Positions 16,678 through 25,547 of a stretch of DNA of 64,000 nt are shown in pieces. Source of the stretch: Pseudomonas sp. HN11 (GTDB taxonomy: Bacteria; Pseudomonadota; Gammaproteobacteria; Pseudomonadales; Pseudomonadaceae); NCBI RefSeq assembly GCF_021390155.1, contig NZ_CP089985.1, positions 4,227,001 to 4,291,000 of the forward strand, given 5' to 3'. The translations under genes and the position numbers were made by a program. Position 1 is the stretch's first letter. Every line of letters starts with the position of its first letter. A model generated the notes under the pieces. It saw only the letters and a program-made list of their open reading frames with translations. It was not told the DNA's origin and searched no databases.

Positions 16678-17160
16678 ATGGCTGCAATCGCGGGAATTTA
16701 TGATTTTTTCACGAGAGGGTTAAGAACAAAATCAAGAGACTGGACCATCGACCACGATTACGATAACCACCAAAGCCGATTTGCTCCCAAGTTCCAGGAA
16801 TTATTCATGCCATTCATTGTTACCTGCGTTGTGTCCCTGTTTTTTTGGACTGGTGTTTCAGCAATCACAGGGGCTGAGGAGCCGTGGGACCTAGCCAGTT
16901 ACTGGACGATCATCTATCCCGCCGCGCTAGCGCTGTCGGTAATCCTCGGGGCAGTACTAAGAAGCTCACAGTGGTCCGCAGGTGGCGTCGTAATGCTCTC
17001 TCAGATCCCAGTGGTTTTAGCGATTTCTGGTGCATCCCCGTTGCTAGGCGTCGGTATCATCTATGCGGCCCTTCTCTCAATTCCGGCGATAGCCCTGTCA
17101 TGGCTCGCCGGCAAATTGCGCTCAGGTAAGAAGGGACGATGGACATCTACGAAGAAATGA
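16678..17160 (+). CDS. Membrane protein of unknown function
   Basis: 160 residues with a charged N-terminal tail (DWTIDHDYDNHQSRFAPKF) and about four membrane segments (FIVTCVVSLFFWTGVSAI, IIYPAALALSVILGAVL, SQIPVVLAISGAS and IIYAALLSIPAIALSWLAG), ending in a basic tail. I recognise no named family. Two starts are possible: 16678, which keeps the charged tail, or ATG 16807, which has AGGAA six bases upstream and starts directly at the first membrane segment. Lower GC than neighbours. It is between two LysR regulators and shows no operon partner. Confidence 0.55.
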   Translation: MAAIAGIYDFFTRGLRTKSRDWTIDHDYDNHQSRFAPKFQELFMPFIVTCVVSLFFWTGVSAITGAEEPWDLASYWTIIYPAALALSVILGAVLRSSQWSAGGVVMLSQIPVVLAISGASPLLGVGIIYAALLSIPAIALSWLAGKLRSGKKGRWTSTKK

Positions 17161-17337
17161 AGGCTCCGTTCCGGGAACAACCGAGACGCGTACTGATTAC
17201 ACAATAAAGATTGAGCCAGGCAAAAAAATACGGCGGCCGGACAGTACGACGTAACCCCCCGTTCGCCCAAATACGATTGATAGATGCCCTTTGCGCAGAT
17301 CCCCCCCGCAAAGCCAAGACAGAGTGTGCTCAAGTTA

Positions 17338-18225
17338 TCAATTTTGTTGGGCTCGCTGCGCTACGTCGCAAAGCCATCGGCGCAACAGTTGGGCTGCCTC
17401 ACCCAACACCACATCGTTGGCCTGCACCACGTAATAGCCTTTACCTGTCCTTAGGGCAGCGTCAAAGACCGGTACGAGAAGGCCTCGCTGTACGTCCTCC
17501 TCAACCAGCCAAGGGCTGGTGAGCACTAGACCTTGATCGCGCCGGGCCGCGTCGATTGCCAGCTCAGACTGGTCGAATTTGAGGCTGCTGGAGAAGCTAT
17601 CGGGAAACATCCCGACCGATGATAGCCATTGAGACCAGTGAGCATGAGACGTCGTATAGAGCAAGGTTGCTCCCAGCAAACAATCAAGGCTATGCAACTG
17701 GAGCCGTTCGCGGTAAGCCGGGCTGCAATAAACCCTTACCTCGTCCGGCAAGAGCAGTTCTGCGTTCACGTCACTGCCATATCCATCGAAATGCCGCACT
17801 GCCAGGTCGCAAGTAGCGTCATTGAAATCCACAGCATCGGTAGATGCGCTCAAGTGCAGTTGCACCTCTGGATGACGTTCCGTGAACAAAGGCATGCGCT
17901 TTGCGAACCAGGAGTTGGCGAACGCCGGCGGCAGGCTTAAACGTACCTGCTTGTCCCTACTCCCTCGGACGGCGAGATTGGCGGTCTCTAGCTGGCGAAG
18001 CGCCGGCTTGACTTGCTCCCAATAGCTCAGCGCTTCAGCCGTTGGTCGTAGCCTGCGAACGTTACGCACAAACAGCTGCGTTCCTAGCCAACCTTCCAGC
18101 TTGCGAATTTGTTGCCCTACTGCTCCCGGCGTCACAAACAACTGGCTTGCCGCAAGACTGACGCTTCCCGTTCGCATGACCGCGTCGAAACAAGCTATGG
18201 CCCGAAGGGGCGTATCAGCTCTCAT
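17338..18225 (-). CDS. LysR-family regulator (GcvA-like)
   Basis: 295 residues: helix-turn-helix in PLRAIACFDAVMRTGSVSLA and FVTPGAVGQQIRKLEGWLG, then an effector domain whose VRLSLPPAFANSWFAKRMP strand matches GcvA-type regulators. It is divergent from a DMT-family exporter at 18448, with 222 bp between, so it probably regulates that transporter. The ATG at 18225 begins the conserved domain; the open frame extends upstream into residues that look non-coding. Confidence 0.87.
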   Translation of the reverse strand: MRADTPLRAIACFDAVMRTGSVSLAASQLFVTPGAVGQQIRKLEGWLGTQLFVRNVRRLRPTAEALSYWEQVKPALRQLETANLAVRGSRDKQVRLSLPPAFANSWFAKRMPLFTERHPEVQLHLSASTDAVDFNDATCDLAVRHFDGYGSDVNAELLLPDEVRVYCSPAYRERLQLHSLDCLLGATLLYTTSHAHWSQWLSSVGMFPDSFSSSLKFDQSELAIDAARRDQGLVLTSPWLVEEDVQRGLLVPVFDAALRTGKGYYVVQANDVVLGEAAQLLRRWLCDVAQRAQQN

Positions 18226-18447
18226 AACGTAGTTTTTCTCTTCTATAGGCTGAAAACACGTGATTTGTAGCGGCTTGCTTACTTTCGCACAATCCACGTT
18301 CGCCGTAGGGCAACAACAGATCCCAACTTCCAAGGAAAGGCCAATGTCGATTGTTCGAGCAACCTGGTTTGACGATAAATCACCCGAGGTGAACAGCAGG
18401 TCGTCGCAGGCAAATAAAGGGTTGCCCCAATCAAAAGGTATCGATGA

Positions 18448-19410
18448 ATGAGGAAGTCAGTAGACGGAGCCGCCACGGCGGTGATGGTTCTGCTATGCCT
18501 CATATGGGGTGCCCAGCAAGTGGCGATCAAAGCTGTTGCGAGCGACATAGCCCCTATCATGCAGGTCGCCGTTCGCTCCGGAGTCGCTGCACTCCTGGTC
18601 TGGCTAATAGGAAAATGGATCATGCGGGAGGTATGGTTACCAAACGTTTGGTGCCACTCCGGGTTAGTCGTGGGCATTTTATTTGCCGCTGAGTTTCTGC
18701 TTGTTGCGCAAGGACTACGCTGGACAAGTGCTTCGCATATGGCGGTTTTTCTTTATACAGCGCCGTTATTCGCCGCCATCGGCCTGCACCTGCGCCTGCC
18801 GGAGGAGCGTCTTGGTGCAATGCAATGGCTTGGCATGTCTTTAGCATTCGCCGGTATTGCCATCACCTTTCTCATGCCGCGTGATGGGGGCGCGACTCAG
18901 CCAGCCATCACAGACAGTCTACTGGGCGATCTGCTGGGTTTAGGCGCAGGTGCTGCATGGGGGTTCACGACCGTAGCGGTGCGTACCAGCCGCCTCAGTG
19001 AGGCACCAGCAACCCAGACTCTGTTCTACCAACTCGCGGGCGCGTTTCTCCTCTTGTTGCCCTCAAGCCTGCTGCTAGGCCAGAACGCAATGACCTTTTC
19101 AACCCAAGCTGTGGCCAGCTTGATTTTTCAAACAGTGATTGTGTCAGTAGCAAGTTACTTAATCTGGTTCTGGATGCTTCGTCGCTACCTCGCAGCTCGC
19201 CTTGGTGTGCTGGCTTTCATGAGTCCGCTCTTTGGCGTACTCATGGGGTACCTATGGCTTGGAGAACAGACAAGTTACGGATTTCTGCTGGGTGCAAGCC
19301 TCACTATTGTTGGCCTGCTGGTAGTGAATCTCAGCAAGTCGGGCGGACAGACTCAGGAGGAAAGCAGTTATCTGAGACCCAAAAATCACAAGGAGAAAGT
19401 ACCGTTATAA
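18448..19410 (+). CDS. EamA/DMT-family transporter
   Basis: 320 residues with ten predicted membrane segments in two EamA repeats; the first starts VMVLLCLIWGAQQVAIKAV and the second LLGLGAGAAWGFTTVAVRT. Such proteins export amino acids or other metabolites. The C-terminal tail after VNLSKSGG is soluble and charged. It is paired with the divergent GcvA-like LysR gene at 17338. Its stop overlaps by six bases the stop of the convergent YheO-type regulator at 19405. The substrate is unknown. Confidence 0.87.
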   Translation: MRKSVDGAATAVMVLLCLIWGAQQVAIKAVASDIAPIMQVAVRSGVAALLVWLIGKWIMREVWLPNVWCHSGLVVGILFAAEFLLVAQGLRWTSASHMAVFLYTAPLFAAIGLHLRLPEERLGAMQWLGMSLAFAGIAITFLMPRDGGATQPAITDSLLGDLLGLGAGAAWGFTTVAVRTSRLSEAPATQTLFYQLAGAFLLLLPSSLLLGQNAMTFSTQAVASLIFQTVIVSVASYLIWFWMLRRYLAARLGVLAFMSPLFGVLMGYLWLGEQTSYGFLLGASLTIVGLLVVNLSKSGGQTQEESSYLRPKNHKEKVPL

Positions 19411-20028
19411 ACCCGTGGCTGCTCTGGAGCGCCTTAGATATTTGTAGACGGTAGCCCGTGATAGAGATAACAGCTCGCAGATGTAGTTGGTTGCATTGCG
19501 CAGCGCGAAGACTCCGCCTTTATCCATTTCACCAATCAGTGCCACCATTTCTTCTGAAGTAAGCGACCCCAACGTCACCCTGCGAGCCCTCAAAAATTCA
19601 TCCATAACAGAATGAGCTAACTCTTGAAAATCTGTGGCGAACAATGCCGGAGGCTTCTCAACGGTCTGTTCAAGACCTAAAAATGACGCAGCGATTTCTG
19701 CCATCCCGCTCATGACAGTGATGTCAAAATTTACGCATAAGAGCCCGATCTGGATCCCTTCAGGATCTCGGAGCACCGCTGTAACCGACCTTAGCTGTCG
19801 GCGATCAAAATTCACCTTTCTATAAGGGCCCGCAACATCTCCCTCGAATGATGCCCCGTCGTTGATATCCGTCAATGAACTGTCGCCGACCCGCCGCTGA
19901 GAGAACACATTGAAGATATGTGCAATCTTTCCGGAGGCCAGGTCATGAATAATGACCTCGGCGTGCGGATCCAGGAGCTTCGCAATCGCCTGGGCGCTGC
20001 TGATGTAATTATCCAGATGTTTATTCAC
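19405..20028 (-). CDS. YheO/DauR-type transcriptional regulator
   Basis: About 207 residues. The N-terminal YheO-like PAS domain is seen as AIAKLLDPHAEVIIHDLASG and GLLCVNFDI, and the C-terminal HTH_22 domain as GGVFALRNATNYICELLSLS followed by RATVYKYLRR. In P. aeruginosa DauR of this family represses the dauBAR operon for D-arginine catabolism, whose DauB belongs to the ornithine cyclodeaminase/mu-crystallin family; here the divergent neighbour at 20216 is also of that family. The GTG at 20028 is preferred because homology begins there and an inverted repeat occupies the upstream part; a TTG at 20067 is the alternative. Confidence 0.82.
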   Translation of the reverse strand: MNKHLDNYISSAQAIAKLLDPHAEVIIHDLASGKIAHIFNVFSQRRVGDSSLTDINDGASFEGDVAGPYRKVNFDRRQLRSVTAVLRDPEGIQIGLLCVNFDITVMSGMAEIAASFLGLEQTVEKPPALFATDFQELAHSVMDEFLRARRVTLGSLTSEEMVALIGEMDKGGVFALRNATNYICELLSLSRATVYKYLRRSRAATGL

Positions 20029-20046
20029 GGTAAAAATATGCCTCGA

Positions 20047-20085
20047 AAAAATACAAAACGTCTTCAAGATACTAATTGTATTTTT
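20047..20085. promoter_or_regulatory. Inverted repeat between YheO-type regulator and cyclodeaminase gene
   Basis: AAAAATACAA (20047-20056) and TTGTATTTTT (20076-20085) are perfect 10-bp arms 19 bp apart, in the divergent intergenic region. The position fits an operator for the YheO-type regulator, though AT-rich arms can arise by chance. Confidence 0.45.
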
Positions 20086-20215
20086 GTGCTATGGTTATGC
20101 CCGCCTTTACTGAAGCGCCCGATTGTAGCGCCATATCCCGTCTAACGGCGGCGAGTAACCGCCAGTCAGCCGGGTAAGCGCAACGCCCGTCTTTCAATAG
20201 CCGATGGAGCAATCG

Positions 20216-21163
20216 ATGAATATCTACACTCAAGCGCAAATCATGAGTGCCTTGTGCCCAAGAGACGCTGCTGCGCTGATCGCCGAAGGATTCATTGCCC
20301 ATGCTGACGGGCTTGTGCACCTGCCTCCGGTTCAGAGCTTTCAGTTCCCGGCCAGCAACGGTGACTGCTGCGTGAAGTCGGCTTGGACGCTAGGAGACGA
20401 GGTGTTTTCAGTCAGGGTCTCGGCAGGTTTCTACGACAATCCTGCGAAGGGTTTTTCCAGTAATGATGGGTTGACGCTGATTTTCTCGGCCTTGACGGGA
20501 CAACCCGTCGCTTTGCTTCGGGATGGCGGCTGGCTGACCTCAATGCGTACAGCGCTGGCGGGGCAAATCGTGGCGAGGGCTTTGGCGCCTTCACAGGTGA
20601 GAGGCATTGGTGTGGTGGGTACCGGCGACCAGGCACGCATGCAACTGGAACAACTGATGCCCGTCACGGCATGTCGACGCTTGACGGTTTACGGGCGTAA
20701 CCGGCAAGGCTTGGAACAATATTGTGAATTTGCCGACGCTTTAGGCTTTGATGTCGTTGCTACCCAAGATGCAAAGGACGTTGCGACCAACTCCAACCTA
20801 ATCATCACGGCTACCCCCTCTCGCGAAGCCATCATCGCGAATGAATGGGTCAACCCTGGGACACACATCACTGCGGTAGGCGCAGACAGCCTTGGCAAGC
20901 AAGAGCTGGATATGCACCTAGTTGCACGTGCCGATGTGATTGTCGTGGACTCAATAGAGCAATGCTGCCAATTCGGTGAGATTTCAGGAGCCTTCAAATC
21001 CGGCCTGATCGACAAAGGCAGCCTTGTAGCACTCGGCAGCGTATTGAGCGGTCACGCCATCGGGCGACAGGACGACACGCAGATTACCATTGCAGACCTT
21101 ACAGGCTTAGGCGTACAGGATGCTCAGATTGCGAAATGCGCCATGGCATCACTAGCGCACTAG
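20216..21163 (+). CDS. Ornithine cyclodeaminase/mu-crystallin family enzyme
   Basis: 315 residues. The NAD(P)-binding fold reads VRGIGVVGTGDQARMQLEQL, the substrate side contains FSVRVSAGFYDNPAKGFSSN and SMRTALAGQIVARAL, and ITADLTGLGVQD-like residues (ITIADLTGLGVQD) close the protein. Family members are ornithine cyclodeaminases, ketimine reductases, or amino-acid dehydrogenases such as DauB. The specific substrate is not evident. GGAGC lies six bases before the ATG at 20216. It is divergent from a DauR-like regulator and 30 bp upstream of a dipeptidase, with which it probably forms an operon. Confidence 0.85.
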   Translation: MNIYTQAQIMSALCPRDAAALIAEGFIAHADGLVHLPPVQSFQFPASNGDCCVKSAWTLGDEVFSVRVSAGFYDNPAKGFSSNDGLTLIFSALTGQPVALLRDGGWLTSMRTALAGQIVARALAPSQVRGIGVVGTGDQARMQLEQLMPVTACRRLTVYGRNRQGLEQYCEFADALGFDVVATQDAKDVATNSNLIITATPSREAIIANEWVNPGTHITAVGADSLGKQELDMHLVARADVIVVDSIEQCCQFGEISGAFKSGLIDKGSLVALGSVLSGHAIGRQDDTQITIADLTGLGVQDAQIAKCAMASLAH

Positions 21164-21193
21164 TGGATAGAGAAGCTATTAGACGGGGTTTAA

Positions 21194-22204
21194 ATGATGA
21201 AGCTTGACCCATCAGGAGTCAGTAAGACCCCGGTGATTCAATGGGAGGCCCATGCGTGCTTGCCATTGATTCCCGGACAGGATATGTCCCGCCTGAACAG
21301 GTACCGAGCAGCCGGCTTCCATCATGTGTCGATCAACGTTGGCATGGACATGACCCCGTTTGAAACCGTGATGCGAACGATCGCGGGTTTTAGAAGCTGG
21401 CTGGCTCACCACCTTGAAGACTTTGTCCTGGTGACCACCGTTGACGATATCTACCATGCGCATAAGTATCGAAAGCTCGCGGTCTCCTTTGACCTCGAAG
21501 GTTCGAATATGCTGCTACAGGATCCGGCGATGGTGGACCTGTTCGCAAGCTTGGGGGTTCGCCAGATGTTGCTTGCCTACAACCGCGACAACAGTTGTGC
21601 GGGCGGTTGCCATGGAGCAGGTACCGGATTGACCAACCTGGGGCGCAAGATCGTGCGGGGTATTAATACAGCGGGAATTGTCATTGACTGTTCGCACGCC
21701 AGCAAACGTTCAAGTCTTGAGATTATGGAAGTTTCACAACATCCCGCCATTTTCTCTCATACCAACGTTAAAGCGGTGTTTGACCACCCGCGAACAATCG
21801 ACGACGAACAAATATTCGCGTGTGCCGCTCAAGGTGGAGTGATCGGACTGACAGGCTTAGGCATATTCTTAGGCGACCCATCCGCTTCTGCAGAGACTTA
21901 CGTTCGACAAATCGATTATCTGGCAGAGCGCATCGGGACGAGCCATATTGGCATAGGCCTGGACACCGAGTTGCACCCTGAGCATAAAGATCTGCCGGAA
22001 GGTGAAGAAGAGAACGACTGGTGGCCGATTGAACACTATGGCCAGATGAACGGACGTGCTCAGTTGCAGCCAGAGACACTGGGTGAGGTTGCACAACAAT
22101 TAACGCGCTTGGGTTATGCAGATGCGGATATCCAGGCGATCTACGGCAATAATTTCATGCGTATTGCAAAGGCAACCTGGCCAAGACCGAAAGCTGGGAC
22201 TTGA
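21194..22204 (+). CDS. Peptidase M19 (membrane dipeptidase-like)
   Basis: 336 residues of the renal-dipeptidase/M19 TIM-barrel metallopeptidases. Recognisable metal-site strands are VSFDLEGSNML (bridging Glu), VIDCSHASKRS (His) and AIFSHTNVKA (His), with IGIGLDTE near the end. The N-terminal His-x-Asp pair of classical enzymes reads EAHACLPL here, so the His is present but the Asp is replaced by Ala. A similar sequence is common in a proteobacterial branch, which may use a different metal arrangement. These enzymes cleave dipeptides, including D-amino-acid-containing ones. It follows the cyclodeaminase homologue by 30 bp. Confidence 0.85.
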   Translation: MMKLDPSGVSKTPVIQWEAHACLPLIPGQDMSRLNRYRAAGFHHVSINVGMDMTPFETVMRTIAGFRSWLAHHLEDFVLVTTVDDIYHAHKYRKLAVSFDLEGSNMLLQDPAMVDLFASLGVRQMLLAYNRDNSCAGGCHGAGTGLTNLGRKIVRGINTAGIVIDCSHASKRSSLEIMEVSQHPAIFSHTNVKAVFDHPRTIDDEQIFACAAQGGVIGLTGLGIFLGDPSASAETYVRQIDYLAERIGTSHIGIGLDTELHPEHKDLPEGEEENDWWPIEHYGQMNGRAQLQPETLGEVAQQLTRLGYADADIQAIYGNNFMRIAKATWPRPKAGT

Positions 22205-22251
22205 ATCGCACCCGTTAATTGAGCTCGCGTCTGATCAATTGGATGAGCAAT

Positions 22252-22923
22252 TCAACGCGCTACAGAAGCGTGCAGCCGTTCCAGGCTGTCAATCGAGTGC
22301 TGGCGCAGACGCGCCCCGGCCAACACTGCGTCTGAATCCACTATCGCCTTGAAGATTGCCTGGTGCTCGCCCAACGAGATATGGATGGACTGCGGTGTGT
22401 GTCGCAACGAATAGCTTCTGAACAGTTTGAGTTGCACTACCAAACGACGATAAGTGTCGTATAGCGCTTCATTGGTCGTGAACCGGGCGAGCAGATCGTG
22501 GAACTCGAAGTTCAGGCTAATGTAGGCCGATATATCCTCTCGCTGGACAGCGTTAGCCATGCTATCGAGCACTCTGCTGAGATAAGTAGAAGCATCCGGC
22601 GTAAGATTTTGAGTGACCAATTCGCCAATCAGACTTTCGAGCGAAATTCGTACCTGATAGATCTGGGCGGCCTGGCTCAAGTCAAGCTGGCGCACACGAA
22701 CCCCGCAATTCTTCTCGAAAATCACCAAACCTCGCTCTTCCAGCATGCGAAATGCCTCGCGCACCGGCCCTCTGGAAATCCCCAAGTCATTGGCAATTGC
22801 CGCTTCGCGTAACGGATCGCCAGGAGCTAGTTCGCCGGTGGCGATAAGCTGCTCAAGGCGCTCATGCGCCAACGTCGTGAGCGACTGTGTACGCAGCATG
22901 GCTATGGCTTCGAGAGAACTCAT
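22252..22923 (-). CDS. GntR-family (FCD) regulator of phosphonate locus
   Basis: 223 residues. The winged helix reads AHERLEQLIATGELAPGDPL and GISRGPVREAFRMLEERGLV, and the C-terminal FCD-type helical domain contains FHDLLARFTTNEALYD and SLGEHQAIFKAIVDSD with metal-binding His candidates. It is divergent from the phosphonate transporter at 23056, and a perfect palindrome lies between them, so it is the likely local regulator of transport and phosphonoacetate hydrolysis. In P. fluorescens 23F phnA is controlled by a LysR protein, so a GntR here would be a different control scheme. Confidence 0.85.
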   Translation of the reverse strand: MSSLEAIAMLRTQSLTTLAHERLEQLIATGELAPGDPLREAAIANDLGISRGPVREAFRMLEERGLVIFEKNCGVRVRQLDLSQAAQIYQVRISLESLIGELVTQNLTPDASTYLSRVLDSMANAVQREDISAYISLNFEFHDLLARFTTNEALYDTYRRLVVQLKLFRSYSLRHTPQSIHISLGEHQAIFKAIVDSDAVLAGARLRQHSIDSLERLHASVAR

Positions 22924-22977
22924 CAAAAACGTCCAGCTTAGAGATAGGTAGCAGAGCCTACCAAACCTCTAATAGAT

Positions 22978-23001
22978 TTGCATATTGTCAACAATATGCA
23001 A
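22978..23001. promoter_or_regulatory. Perfect palindromic operator for the GntR regulator
   Basis: TTGCATATTG and CAATATGCAA are perfect 10-bp arms around TCAA. The centre ATTGTCAACAAT resembles FadR/FCD-type GntR sites. It lies 55 bp before phnD and 54 bp before the GntR start, so one bound dimer could control both directions. Confidence 0.7.
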
Positions 23002-23055
23002 TAAATGGCACCTAGGATGACCCTATCCCCCGCAAACTGTTAAGGACGTCCGACC

Positions 23056-23937
23056 ATGTTTCGACAGCTTCTGTACACCGGCGCAATGGCGCTTGCGCTT
23101 ACGAGCACTTCCCTGGTCGCCCAGGCAGAGTCCGTCAAGCTCGCCGTCACCGACCTTGTCGGGCTTGAAGAACTGCAGCGCGAATTTGGTCCGTTTAAAG
23201 CCGAGTTGGAGCGTGCGAGTGGACTGAGTATTGATTTTTTGCCTGTTACCAATCGCACTGCCGCCCTAGAAGCTCTTCGCTTTAAAAAAGTAGATTTTAT
23301 TCTGGCGGGTCCGGCGGAGTATGTGGTGATGCACAAGCGTGCGAATGCCACAGTGGTAGCGGGCTTATATCGACCTAATTACTACTCAATGATCGTAGTT
23401 AGAGCCGATAGCCCGCTGTTTTCTCTGCAAGAACTCAAGGGGCAGCGCCTTGGCATGGGGCCGGTCGGTTCGACCTCGCGCTACCTCGGCCCCATGCAAT
23501 TACTCGCCGATGCCCACCTCGATCCGCTCAAAGACGTCAGTGTTACTAGCACCAATCTGCGCTTAGCGTGGGAGGGGCTTAAAGGTGGCGACCTGAACGC
23601 CATGGGTATGGGGCGCTCGGACTACGAGACCTTTATTGCGCAGGAGCCGCAAGACCAACGAAATGCCTTCCGAGTACTGGCACGCAGCGGTGATTTGCCG
23701 AGCGATCTGCTGATGGCTGGTGAGCACGTCCCCGCTGAAACGGTTGCGAGTCTACGCAAGGCGATCGTGGATAACTCCGCAGCGTTGATCAACAGCATCA
23801 GCCAAGGTCCCGAGCAAGTTAAACGTTATCAGGGCATGCGTTTTCTCGCCTCTATCGCCGACAAGGACTACAACGTGGTGCGCTCAATGTTTAGCACTGC
23901 GGGGTATCCGGAGTTTTCTGACTTCATAGGTGAGTGA
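23056..23937 (+). CDS. phnD: Phosphonate ABC transporter substrate-binding protein
   Basis: 293 residues with a cleavable signal peptide (ALTSTSLVAQAES), so it acts in the periplasm. The PhnD-like binding fold is shown by FGPFKAELERASGLSIDFLP, VDFILAGPAEYVVM, LKGQRLGMGPVGSTSRYLGP and the late ALINSISQG. The protein captures a phosphonate, probably phosphonoacetate given the hydrolase gene three places downstream, and delivers it to the permease. It is the first gene of phnD-phnC-phnE-phnA and is divergent from the GntR regulator. Confidence 0.88.
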   Translation: MFRQLLYTGAMALALTSTSLVAQAESVKLAVTDLVGLEELQREFGPFKAELERASGLSIDFLPVTNRTAALEALRFKKVDFILAGPAEYVVMHKRANATVVAGLYRPNYYSMIVVRADSPLFSLQELKGQRLGMGPVGSTSRYLGPMQLLADAHLDPLKDVSVTSTNLRLAWEGLKGGDLNAMGMGRSDYETFIAQEPQDQRNAFRVLARSGDLPSDLLMAGEHVPAETVASLRKAIVDNSAALINSISQGPEQVKRYQGMRFLASIADKDYNVVRSMFSTAGYPEFSDFIGE

Positions 23938-23938
23938 C

Positions 23939-24712
23939 ATGAATGCCTTGGCACATCCGGACATTACGAACACCGCATTGCGGGTAAACGGTCTTAGCAA
24001 ACAGTTTGAAGGCGCTTCAACACCCGTGTGGTCCAACGTTTCCTTCGAAGTCCCCCAGGGCCAGCGGGTGGCCATTGTGGGCGGGAACGGCGCTGGCAAA
24101 AGCACCCTGTTACGTTGCTGCATGCGGCTTATCGAGCCTGACAGCGGCAGCGTCGAATTCGCTGGGCACACCGTCACTGGCTTGGGCCTGAGGCCGCTGG
24201 CCAAAGCGCGCTCGCAGGTGGGTTTTGTGTTTCAAAAACACAATCTGGTCAGCCGCCTTTCGGTGCTGACAAATGTGTTGCACGGCGCAATGGCCTACTC
24301 GCGAACACCGCGTTTGTGGTTCCACTCCATCGCCACTCGCGAACACCGCGACTACGCCATGCATTGCCTGGAGCAAGTTCATCTCGGGCACTTGGGTGGC
24401 CGCTACGCCGGTGAACTGTCGGGCGGGCAGTCACAACGAGTGGCCATTGCTCGCGTCTTGATGCAAAAGCCGAAAATGATCTTTGCCGACGAGCCTGTCG
24501 CCAGCCTCGATCCACAAGCGGGAGAGGATGTCATGCAGGTGTTCTCGGAGTTAGTGCGCAGCCAGAACCTGACCTTGGTATTCATCACCCATCATTTGGA
24601 TCACGCCTTGCACTACGCCGACCGCGTACTAGGGCTGCGCGATAGCAAGCTGCATCTGGATGCGGTGAGCCAGCAGTTAAGCGTTCAGCAATTGCGAGGC
24701 ATGTATGAGTGA
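23939..24712 (+). CDS. phnC: Phosphonate ABC transporter ATPase
   Basis: 257 residues of an ABC ATPase: Walker A GGNGAGKST, Q-loop VGFVFQKHNLV, signature LSGGQSQRVAIARVL, Walker B MIFADEPVASLDP and switch HHLDHALHYA. The FQKHNLVSRLSVLTNVLHG stretch is typical of PhnC. ATP hydrolysis drives phosphonate import through PhnE. The ATG at 23939 follows AGGTGAG by eight bases and starts one base after the phnD stop; a GTG at 23930 is possible. It overlaps phnE by eight bases. Confidence 0.9.
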   Translation: MNALAHPDITNTALRVNGLSKQFEGASTPVWSNVSFEVPQGQRVAIVGGNGAGKSTLLRCCMRLIEPDSGSVEFAGHTVTGLGLRPLAKARSQVGFVFQKHNLVSRLSVLTNVLHGAMAYSRTPRLWFHSIATREHRDYAMHCLEQVHLGHLGGRYAGELSGGQSQRVAIARVLMQKPKMIFADEPVASLDPQAGEDVMQVFSELVRSQNLTLVFITHHLDHALHYADRVLGLRDSKLHLDAVSQQLSVQQLRGMYE

Positions 24713-25514
24713 GAAACCCAATGCCAGCCTGCCATCTCGTTTCGAGCGACCCTCACTGATTTCAGCCTTGCTTTTCGCGGGCTTTATCGCCTTGTTCTGT
24801 TGGTCTGTCTCGGCAGCGGGCCTGTCGTTGCCGCAGCTAATTAGCGGTTTGCCAAACATGGCGAAGATTGCTGGAGAAATGGTGCCACCCGCCACCAACC
24901 GCATAAGCCCGATGCTGGTAGCCGTACTAGTCACCTTCCAGATGGCGTTGGTCGGTACTGTGATTGGCGTACTGATCAGCCTGCCCCTGGCGGTGCTGAT
25001 GGCGCGCAATTACACCCCGCATCCGCTGGTGCGCTCCATCGTTCGCAGCGTGGTGAGTTTTATCCGAACAGTTCCGGATTTGGCATGGGCACTGTTTTTC
25101 GTTGCTTCCGTGGGCCTGGGCCCCTTTGCCGGCACGCTGACCTTGATCATGGACACGGTGGGCTTTTGCGCGCGCTTTTTTGCCGAGGCCATTGAGGAGG
25201 TTGATGACGGGGCGCCCGAAGCATTGACCGCCATCGGCGCGCCGCGCGCCTCGATAGTGGTCTGCGCTGCCCTGCCGATGGCCATGCCAAGCCTTATCAA
25301 TACCAGCCTGTTCGCCCTTGAAAAATCCGTCCGTGCCTCCGTCGTACTCGGCCTGGTAGGCGCCGGCGGCATTGGTGCGGAACTCGCTACGGCCATGGAA
25401 ATGTTCCGCTTCGACCAAGCCGCCACCATCATTCTGCTGGTGTTCCTGCTGGTGCTGACGGTGGAAAAACTCTCGTCCCACGCGCGCGTAGCGTTACTCA
25501 AAAAACGGCGCTAA
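24705..25514 (+). CDS. phnE: Phosphonate ABC transporter permease
   Basis: 269 residues with six membrane segments. The binding-protein-dependent permease loop reads EALTAIGAPRASIVVCAALP, and the end GLVGAGGIGAEL is characteristic of PhnE. It forms the inner-membrane channel. Translation is coupled to phnC through an eight-base overlap. A single permease suggests a homodimeric channel. Confidence 0.9.
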   Translation: MSEKPNASLPSRFERPSLISALLFAGFIALFCWSVSAAGLSLPQLISGLPNMAKIAGEMVPPATNRISPMLVAVLVTFQMALVGTVIGVLISLPLAVLMARNYTPHPLVRSIVRSVVSFIRTVPDLAWALFFVASVGLGPFAGTLTLIMDTVGFCARFFAEAIEEVDDGAPEALTAIGAPRASIVVCAALPMAMPSLINTSLFALEKSVRASVVLGLVGAGGIGAELATAMEMFRFDQAATIILLVFLLVLTVEKLSSHARVALLKKRR

Positions 25515-25547
25515 ACGCCTCATTCGAATTATTCAAAAGGAGTCATC

